49,311 nucleotides of DNA from Methanocellaceae archaeon UBA148 (lineage in GTDB: Archaea; Halobacteriota; UBA148), in NCBI GenBank assembly GCA_002495885.1, contig DAHG01000053.1, positions 1 through 49,311 on the forward strand, written 5' to 3'. The notes beneath the pieces are model-generated. The model was not told the origin of the DNA and searched no databases. It worked only from the letters and a program-made list of their open reading frames with translations. Of this stretch, positions 43,149-49,311 are shown one piece after another. Both the position numbers and the translations under genes were made by a program. Each line of letters begins with the position of its first letter. Positions within the stretch are counted from its first letter, which is position 1.

Positions 43149-44639
43149 ATGGCTCGAATTAACCAAAATGACTTAACCGCCGATGAAAAACGCATTCTGT
43201 TGGCATTGACCAAGGTTGAATCCACTAGCCCAGAAAAACTTGCATCGCTGGCAGAAATTAACGTCGAGACTGCGATGAGGTCTGCGTTCCTACTTGAACA
43301 GAAAGGACTCTCAAAGATTACTGAGAAAACGACCGAAACATACTCGCTTACCCCCGAAGGAATTCTTTACGCAGAAAGTGGGCTTCCAGAACAGCGGATC
43401 ATCGAGTTCATGGGTAGCAAAGAGACTTGTTTGTCCGACCTCAAAGAAGTGTTCTCAGACCAAGAGGCCAAAATCGCGCTAGGTTGGCTCAGAAAAAAAG
43501 GTTGGGCGTCCATCGAAAAGCGTAAAGACGAGGTGGTCATCACCCCTTTGAGCATAACGAGAGACCCCCAGAAAGAGGTACTGAATCTGTTGCATATGAA
43601 AAATACAGACCTCAAGCGATTTGACCCTGAGGTTATCAAGGCTCTTCTGAACAGGAATCTGATCGTTGCAACAGAGAAGAGCGATCGGGTCATAAGCCTC
43701 ACAGACGAGGGGCGCAGATTGGCGGCAAGAGGTATCGAAATTATCGAGGAGATCACTCAATTGACACCAGATTTGATTCGATCTGGTAAATGGAAGGAGA
43801 AACATCTGCGTGAATATGATGTCAACGCACCAGTACTCGAGGTTTTTGGAGCCAAGAAGCACCCCTATCGAAGGCTGCTGGATCAAATGCGCAAGATATT
43901 TTTGGAAATGGGCTTTGAGGAGATCAGGGGGGATATAGTGCAGACTTCTTTCTGGAATTTTGATGCACTGTTCCAGCCACAGGACCATCCTGCCAGGGAA
44001 ATGCAGGACACCTTCTACCTTGATTCCATAGGGGATATACCAATGGAACTTGCACAAAAGGTGAAGGCTATGCATGAGCGGGGCGGAGACATTGGTTCGA
44101 CTGGTTGGGGCGGCAAGTGGAACCTGGAGCTGGCAAGGACGGAAGTGCTCAGGACGCACACCACGGCAATAACGATCAAGCATCTTGCCGATAACCCGAA
44201 CCCGCCTGTGAAAGCGTTCTGCATAGGACGCGCCTATAGGAGAGAGACAATTGATTCAACGCATTTGCCGGAGTTTACGCAACTAGAAGGAGTTGTGATG
44301 GATGAAGCTGTCTCATTTAAGAATTTGTTGGGATGCTTAGCTGAGTTCTATAAACGGATGGGATTCGAAAAATTACGCTTTAGACCCGGATACTTTCCCT
44401 ATACTGAGCCATCTGTAGAGCCTGAAGTGTATGTAGAGGGCTTGGGTTGGATGGAACTCGGGGGGGCAGGAATCTTCCGTCACGAGGTCACAGCACCACT
44501 TGGGATAAGGCATCCGGTATTGGCATGGGGCCTTGGCGTTGGCAGATTGGCAATGCTGCATCTGGGGCTAAAAGACCTTAGAGACCTTTATAGACCAGAC
44601 ATGGATTGGCTTTGGAGGTGCCCGATATGCCAATGGTGA
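43149..44639 (+). CDS. pheS: Phenylalanyl-tRNA synthetase alpha subunit
   Basis: Class II synthetase, archaeal type, about 496 residues from ATG 43149 (MARINQND) with AAGGA eight bases upstream; ATG 43131 is possible. The N-terminal 170 residues hold helix-turn-helix/winged repeats that bind tRNA. The catalytic core has motif 2 as GRAYRRETIDSTHLPEFTQLEG and motif 3 as GAGIFRHEVTAPLGI...GLGVGRLAML. It overlaps pheT by 13 bases and forms the (alpha-beta)2 enzyme with it. Confidence 0.96.
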   Translation: MARINQNDLTADEKRILLALTKVESTSPEKLASLAEINVETAMRSAFLLEQKGLSKITEKTTETYSLTPEGILYAESGLPEQRIIEFMGSKETCLSDLKEVFSDQEAKIALGWLRKKGWASIEKRKDEVVITPLSITRDPQKEVLNLLHMKNTDLKRFDPEVIKALLNRNLIVATEKSDRVISLTDEGRRLAARGIEIIEEITQLTPDLIRSGKWKEKHLREYDVNAPVLEVFGAKKHPYRRLLDQMRKIFLEMGFEEIRGDIVQTSFWNFDALFQPQDHPAREMQDTFYLDSIGDIPMELAQKVKAMHERGGDIGSTGWGGKWNLELARTEVLRTHTTAITIKHLADNPNPPVKAFCIGRAYRRETIDSTHLPEFTQLEGVVMDEAVSFKNLLGCLAEFYKRMGFEKLRFRPGYFPYTEPSVEPEVYVEGLGWMELGGAGIFRHEVTAPLGIRHPVLAWGLGVGRLAMLHLGLKDLRDLYRPDMDWLWRCPICQW

Positions 44640-46234
44640 CGCTGCGCTATAAAGACCTGGAGAAGTTAATCGGCACAGATAAGAACACCATCATCGATAA
44701 GGTGCCAATGATCGGTGCTGATGTTGAACGCATCGATGTGGACCATGCGGACGTGGAGTTCTTTCCAGACCGTCCAGACCTCTTCAGCATCGAGGGCGTC
44801 GCCAGAGCGATGCGCGGTTTTTTGGAGATAGAAACTGGATTGCCCAGATATGATGTAAAAAGTTCAAAAGTCTCAATCACGATAGATAAGTCCATTAGAC
44901 CGATAAGACCGCATCTCGCCTGTGCCGTTGTCCGTGATTTGCAACTAGACACTAACAGCATTGAGCCTTTGATGAGCTTACAAGAACATCTGCACTGGGG
45001 CATTGGGCGCGATCGAAAGAAAGTATCCATTGGCATCCATGATCTTTCAAAGATAAAATCGCCGTTTTTATACAAGGCGGCAGACCCTGACATTGAATTT
45101 GTACCACTTGATTTCGACTATCCCCTTTCTATGCGCAAGATACTTGAGATCCATCCAAAAGGATTCAAGTTCGCGCATATCCTTGATGGGATGAAACGCT
45201 ACCCCCTGATAGTCGACGCTGCTGACAACGTATTGTCCTTCCCGCCAATCATCAACTCTGCATTGACCATGGTTACCGATACGACAAGAGATTTGTTCAT
45301 CGAAGTAACTGGAACGGATGCGTCAGTTGCCATAGCACTGAACATCGTGGTAACTGCACTTGCGGAAAGGAGCGGTAAGGTTGAATCAGTCAAGATATTT
45401 TCAGACGGGGGCGTGCGCAAGACGCCTAACCTATCACCAACTATTAGGTCGCTCCAAGTTAAGGATGTGAACTCACTTCTCGGTTTAGATTTGAATGCAG
45501 AAGAAATCGCAAGAAACCTCAGAAAGATGAGGTTCGGCGCAACCATCCATGAAGAGGGGGTCGATGTGGAGGTACCGGCATACAGGGCGGACATATTACA
45601 TGCCTGCGATTTGATCGAGGATGTTGCCATCGGATATGGATATGACAGATTCAAGCCGGAATTTCCCGAAATCGCTACGATAGGCAAAACACATTGCATC
45701 GAGGATAAATTTGAATTGTTAAGGGATGTCATGATTGGCTTGGGCTTTTCAGAGGTTATGACCTTCACGCTCACGAACGAAAAAGTGCACTTCGACGACA
45801 TGCGACGTCCGAGGTCAAATGTAACAAGGGTCAAGCATCCGATCAGTATAGACCAAACCATAGTCAGATCGTCCATTCTTCCGAGCCTAATGGAGATTTT
45901 GTCTCTGAACAAGCACCATGGGCTTCCGCAAAAGATATTTGAAGTCGGAGAGGTTCTACTCAACGGAAAAAATGCACAGCGATTGGCGTGTATTTCCATG
46001 CATTCCACAGCTAACTTTGCCGAGATAAAATCCATTGCTGAGTCGGTGCTGAGAGAGCTCGGAACAGAATTCACCATAGAAAAGGCAGATGATACGGCAT
46101 TTTTAGAGGGGCGGAGAGCCCGCATCTTAGTGTACGGCAGTAACATAGGGGTATTCGGTGAGATCCATCCAGACGTGATTCTGAATTTCGGATTGGATCA
46201 ACCTGTTGTGGCCTTTGAGCTGGACATCAGCTAG
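44627..46234 (+). CDS. pheT: Phenylalanyl-tRNA synthetase beta subunit
   Basis: Archaeal-type beta subunit of about 535 residues. Features are the N-terminal GTDKNTIIDKVPMIGADVE and EFFPDRPDLFSIEGVARAMRG (B3/4-like editing region), a B5 DNA-binding-fold domain around SLQVKDVNSLLGLDLNAEE, and the catalytic-like core with IGYGYDRFKPEFPE and KHHGLPQKIFEVGE. ATG 44627 is chosen because a perfect GGAGGTG lies seven bases upstream, inside the end of pheS. Its 3' end overlaps the convergent nitroreductase by eight bases. Confidence 0.96.
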   Translation: MPMVTLRYKDLEKLIGTDKNTIIDKVPMIGADVERIDVDHADVEFFPDRPDLFSIEGVARAMRGFLEIETGLPRYDVKSSKVSITIDKSIRPIRPHLACAVVRDLQLDTNSIEPLMSLQEHLHWGIGRDRKKVSIGIHDLSKIKSPFLYKAADPDIEFVPLDFDYPLSMRKILEIHPKGFKFAHILDGMKRYPLIVDAADNVLSFPPIINSALTMVTDTTRDLFIEVTGTDASVAIALNIVVTALAERSGKVESVKIFSDGGVRKTPNLSPTIRSLQVKDVNSLLGLDLNAEEIARNLRKMRFGATIHEEGVDVEVPAYRADILHACDLIEDVAIGYGYDRFKPEFPEIATIGKTHCIEDKFELLRDVMIGLGFSEVMTFTLTNEKVHFDDMRRPRSNVTRVKHPISIDQTIVRSSILPSLMEILSLNKHHGLPQKIFEVGEVLLNGKNAQRLACISMHSTANFAEIKSIAESVLRELGTEFTIEKADDTAFLEGRRARILVYGSNIGVFGEIHPDVILNFGLDQPVVAFELDIS

Positions 46235-46925
46235 GCATACCTATTGGAATGAGGTATAAGGGTGCGGTTTCCTCACTTACATCGAGGATTCTGCGGACCT
46301 CGTCATCGAGGAAGGCACCTACTACGGTGCAGGCTAATCCTAGAGATTCCGCCTGCAGGTAAATGTTCTCGCCAACATGACCTGCTTCCATGTGCACATA
46401 TCTTTCTCCCCTGAGCCCGTATTTAGAAACGGTCCTTTCGTATATCGCGCAGATTACCAAAATTATTGGTGCATCTTTGATCCACATCTGGTTCAAAGTT
46501 GATGCAGATGCCATCTCGAGTCGCAGGTCGCCTTCTCTGCGCAGTTCAAGAGAGCATCCTTCGGCATCGTAGTGATATACGCCCTCTTTCAGTCCCTCAA
46601 CTTTCCCTGCCAATATGAAGAGCTCCAGCGGATAGAGGGCACCAGCGCTGGGTGCGCCCCTGAATCCCCTTGAGTCGGTGATGCCCTGAGCTGCCCATAA
46701 TAGTTGGGATAGTTGATTGAGACTAATAAATGCGGATTCGAATCTCCGAACGGATCTCCTGCCGGCAATCGCCCTTTCCACTGACATCTCTCCGTCTTTA
46801 CTGGGTTCAGGCAAAAGTATCTTGGATTCCGCTTTCATGTAGTTGTAGGCTCCCAGGGTAAACGATGTTGCGCCCATGAGACCCAGAATCTTGAGTATGC
46901 CTCTTCTGGTCCATTTCAACGCCAT
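46227..46925 (-). CDS. SagB-type nitroreductase with Tat-like signal
   Basis: A 232-residue FMN oxidoreductase. The N-terminus TRRGILKILGLMGATS resembles a twin-arginine signal. The nitroreductase core starts with ERAIAGRRSVRRFES, then PSAGALYPLELFI, a SagB-type marker, and ends with HVGENIYLQAESLGLACTVVGAFLDDEV and YLIPIGMP. SagB-like enzymes include thiazole/oxazole peptide dehydrogenases, but no cyclodehydratase or precursor is nearby, and many archaeal members are stand-alone and uncharacterised. Export is inferred from the signal. Confidence 0.85.
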   Translation of the reverse strand: MALKWTRRGILKILGLMGATSFTLGAYNYMKAESKILLPEPSKDGEMSVERAIAGRRSVRRFESAFISLNQLSQLLWAAQGITDSRGFRGAPSAGALYPLELFILAGKVEGLKEGVYHYDAEGCSLELRREGDLRLEMASASTLNQMWIKDAPIILVICAIYERTVSKYGLRGERYVHMEAGHVGENIYLQAESLGLACTVVGAFLDDEVRRILDVSEETAPLYLIPIGMPS

Positions 46926-47059
46926 CTTCTGTCTGTATGTTGGTTGACTTAGGATAAAAAATAGCTTACCAAATCAGGAACCAGATCAGATGTAGAGATG
47001 GTCGTGAGAGATAAAACACCCCTCATAGTTAATACCACATTAAGCATTACATTGAATTC

Positions 47060-48097
47060 ATGCGAACGATCGACTGGAACGATGAAGATAGTAGTGTCGT
47101 GTTAATAGACCAGACGAAATTGCCCAAGGAGCATGTTGTGCTTGAATGTAGAGATGTGGGTGCCCTGGCCGAGGCGATAAAATCCCTAAAGGTGAGGGGT
47201 GCGCCTGCACTGGGCGTTGCCGGTGGATTTGGAATCGCACTGGCTGCGCAGACCAGCCATGCCCAAGGTCCAAGGGATTTGATGCAAGACCTTGAGGGTG
47301 CAGCACAAATTTTGAAGGGTACCAGACCAACTGCAGTTAACCTGTTCTGGGGCATCGACCGCGTTCTCAGCAAAGCGAATGCCGGTCATTCCATCGCACA
47401 AATAAAGGAATTCACGTTAGAGGAAGCCAAGAAAATGGCAGACGAGGATGTGCAGAAGTGCCATGATATTGGCAAGCACGGCGAGGCATTGCTGGAGGAT
47501 GGCGACGTCGTTCTGACGCATTGTAATGCTGGCAGGATGGGTTGTGTTGACTGGGGCACAGCCCTTGGAGTTGTAAGGTCAGCCATAGAAAAAAACAAGA
47601 GAATAAAGGTCATAGCATGTGAAACTCGCCCACTAAACCAAGGCTCAAGGATAACTGCCTGGGAACTCCTCCAAGACAAAATTCCTGTTACGCTGATTAC
47701 TGACAGCATGATCGGGCATGTGATGAAATCTGGAGACGTCGATAAGGTGATCGTCGGCGCAGACAGAATTGTCGAGGACGCAGTCTTCAATAAAATCGGA
47801 ACGTATACGTTATCCATCGTGGCGAAAAAGCATGGTGTTCCCTTTTACGTTGCCGCCCCCTCATCTACCTTTGACTTTGACAGGCGTGCAGTGGATATAA
47901 AAATCGAGGAGCGCGATCCGTCAGAACTTAAGTACTTTGGGGGTGAGCAGATCGCACCTCTGGAAGTGAAGGCCTATAATCCCGCCTTCGATGCCACGCC
48001 GATGGAGAACGTGAACGCCATAATCACCGAATATGGGATATTATACCCGCCGTTCATATTCGAGGAGATAAGGGAGAAATGGACGGGTTGGAAATGA
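47060..48097 (+). CDS. mtnA: S-methyl-5-thioribose-1-phosphate isomerase (MtnA; aIF2B-like family)
   Basis: A 345-residue member of the MtnA/eIF2B-alpha family, which converts methylthioribose 1-phosphate to the ribulose form in methionine salvage. Supporting motifs: VRGAPALGVAGGFGIALAA, LTHCNAGRMGCVDWGTALGV with the catalytic cysteine, ETRPLNQGSRITAWEL, and IVGADRIVEDAVFNKIGTY with the catalytic aspartate. It ends YNPAFDATP...IITEYGILYPPF, typical of true MtnA rather than ribose-1,5-bisphosphate isomerase. Start ATG 47060. It stands alone; in archaea that lack full salvage it may handle 5-methylthioadenosine products differently. Confidence 0.9.
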   Translation: MRTIDWNDEDSSVVLIDQTKLPKEHVVLECRDVGALAEAIKSLKVRGAPALGVAGGFGIALAAQTSHAQGPRDLMQDLEGAAQILKGTRPTAVNLFWGIDRVLSKANAGHSIAQIKEFTLEEAKKMADEDVQKCHDIGKHGEALLEDGDVVLTHCNAGRMGCVDWGTALGVVRSAIEKNKRIKVIACETRPLNQGSRITAWELLQDKIPVTLITDSMIGHVMKSGDVDKVIVGADRIVEDAVFNKIGTYTLSIVAKKHGVPFYVAAPSSTFDFDRRAVDIKIEERDPSELKYFGGEQIAPLEVKAYNPAFDATPMENVNAIITEYGILYPPFIFEEIREKWTGWK

Positions 48098-48173
48098 TAG
48101 GTTTGAGTTAGATTATGATCTAGGCGAGAGATTAATCAAATTTATTAGAGAGACCAATAAATGAGTGCATAAA

Positions 48174-49311
48174 ATGAAAATTAAAAAAAATATGTATTAA
48201 AAATTTCAAAAGTTTAAAAGATGTTAAAATTGATGATATCGGAGATTTGAACATATTTATCGGGAAAAACAACAGCGGTAAATCTAACATTTTTGAGGCA
48301 ATAAAGACATTTCGCTCTATAGGTACGGTAATAAACATCGAAAATCTTTTTTATGACAAAGATCGCAAGGACCCCAAAAATATAATCAAAATTAGGGTCA
48401 CTTTTGAATTATTAGAGGATGAAAGAGAACGTATCTTGACAGAACTATTTCCAGAAGGCACATATATCAATAAAAAAGATGTTCTGAATACATCCTTTTT
48501 CAAAACTATTAGATATGAAACTGCAATTATCCCCCCTGAAAATATGTCATCTATGGGCGCAGATGTGTTCTTAGATCGAGTGTTAGTTAATAATTTAGAT
48601 GGAACTGATTTTGCTGTGTTTTGGATATCAGAAGATCGTAGAACCTGCACATATGTCGATCTAATAAAGAGTTGTAAAAATTTAGCGTCAATCAAAAAAA
48701 ATATCACATCTGGTAGTGAAACAAGTACAAATTATGCCCTGCCTCATATGAGAAAAGGCAAAACAAGCATAATACCAATAGACTTATTGTCAGAGTTCAT
48801 ATCGGATGATCGAAATACATCTGATGACCTATGCAAGTTCTTTGCATTGAATCCTCATAGGCGAAGCGATACTAGCCAGAAAGCATTCGGTTCCTTAAAA
48901 GATGGAAGGGACTTACCACGAGTATTGACTACCCTTTATTCGAACCATAGAGACATATATGAAAAAATGGCAGCTACTTTAAAAACGATGATACCTGAAA
49001 TGGAGAATCTAATAACACGCCTTGAAGGAGAAACTACTACGCCAAAAATTAAGGAAAAAAATCTTAAGAGTAGTTTTGATATGAATAATCTTGGTTCGGG
49101 TGTTGGGGAGCTACTTATTTTGATAACTCTAATTTTTGTCGTCGATAAGGGAGGTTTTATTTGTATTGAAGAGCCAGAGATACACCATCACGCTAGTACT
49201 CAAAGAAAATTTTTTAACTTTTTAAAGGAAGAATCAAAAAATAAACAATTTTTTATTGCAACGCATTCGTCTATTTTCACCGATAAGGCTGAAGCCAATA
49301 GCACATATATC
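48174..49311 (+). CDS. OLD/RecF-like ATPase, 3' end beyond the window, with an N-terminal frameshift
   Basis: From 48178 to the last base one frame stays open (about 378 codons). It has Walker A as IGKNNSGKSNIFEAI, a signature-like NLGSGVGELLILITL, Walker B as FICIEEPEIHHH, and the H-loop as FIATHSS, the pattern of RecF/OLD-type (AAA_15/AAA_21) ABC ATPases found in OLD nucleases and several defence systems. The only good start, ATG 48174 (MKIKK), is in a different frame. Removing one A from the A8 run at 48183-48190 joins it to ICIKNFKSLKDVKID, a perfect family N-terminus. The C-terminal effector (TOPRIM or other) is not visible, so the type cannot be decided. Confidence 0.75.

Noticed and set aside
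1..49311. CRISPR array or insertion sequence with transposase
   Set aside because: No regularly spaced repeats and no transposase-like frame were seen on either strand.

Overview
The window is archaeal chromosomal DNA, most likely from a methanogen- or ANME-like euryarchaeon (Halobacteriota/Methanomicrobia relatives). The evidence is the gene content: an archaeal mevalonate cluster with isopentenyl phosphate kinase, type 2 IPP isomerase and an archaeal RNase J; aIF5B, L7Ae, S28e, L24e and S6e; aEF-1beta; a two-repeat archaeal tRNA-splicing endonuclease; archaeal-type GluRS, TrpRS and PheRS; a Fae-Hps fusion; and HypD. TATA-like boxes and GGTGA/GGAGG ribosome sites are also archaeal in style. 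I cannot name the species from this sequence alone.

Layout. 0.2-3.4 kb: a giant Asp-box (BNR) beta-propeller surface protein. 3.5-4.4 kb: a frameshifted polytopic membrane protein. 4.7-11.4 kb: TspO, thioredoxin reductase, ArgG, TruA, TrpB2 and thymidylate kinase, with an 860-bp gene-free block containing an attC-like inverted repeat. 11.5-15.1 kb is the most unusual stretch: a stand-alone GAD domain, a winged-helix domain fused to HisI, a small basic protein, and two broken radical SAM genes. 15.2-17.3 kb: two membrane transport proteins (CNNM/CorC-like and a CaCA exchanger). 17.6-22.7 kb: the isoprenoid operon mvk-ipk-fni-rnj-idsA, with coupled or overlapping ends. 22.7-23.2 kb: a heavily decayed gene. 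23.2-28.7 kb: gltX, then the ribosomal/translation run rpl7ae-rps28e-rpl24e-ndk and infB-rps6e. 28.7-31.3 kb: an AT-rich kilobase with inverted and tandem repeats, a remnant resembling a DNA-methyltransferase tail, and two winged-helix regulators. 31.3-33.0 kb: a Tat-exported FAD flavoprotein. 33.4-36.9 kb: central carbon genes tpiA, fae-hps and rpiA, plus tRNA-Met. 36.9-40.4 kb: a flavodoxin-like protein, zinc ribbon, aEF-1beta, tRNA-Ala, endA and trpS. 40.4-49.3 kb: small unknown genes, hypD, pheS-pheT, a nitroreductase, mtnA, and an OLD/RecF-like ATPase cut by the window end.

How the genes work together. The mvk operon leads from mevalonate through the isopentenyl phosphate route to GGPP for ether lipids. 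Fae-Hps, TIM and RpiA connect formaldehyde/tetrahydromethanopterin chemistry, triose phosphates and ribose 5-phosphate. A large share of the window serves translation: four aminoacyl-tRNA synthetase genes (gltX, trpS, pheS and pheT), ribosomal proteins, initiation and elongation factors, tRNA splicing and TruA.

A recurrent theme is disruption by single-base changes, often in homopolymer runs: the 3.5-kb membrane gene, the radical SAM/SPASM gene, the 29.7-kb remnant and the N-terminus of the terminal ATPase. A nonsense codon in a second radical SAM gene and the decayed locus at 22.7 kb add to this. Every broken locus is accessory and every housekeeping frame is open, which favours real gene decay over random sequencing error, although read data would be needed to settle it.
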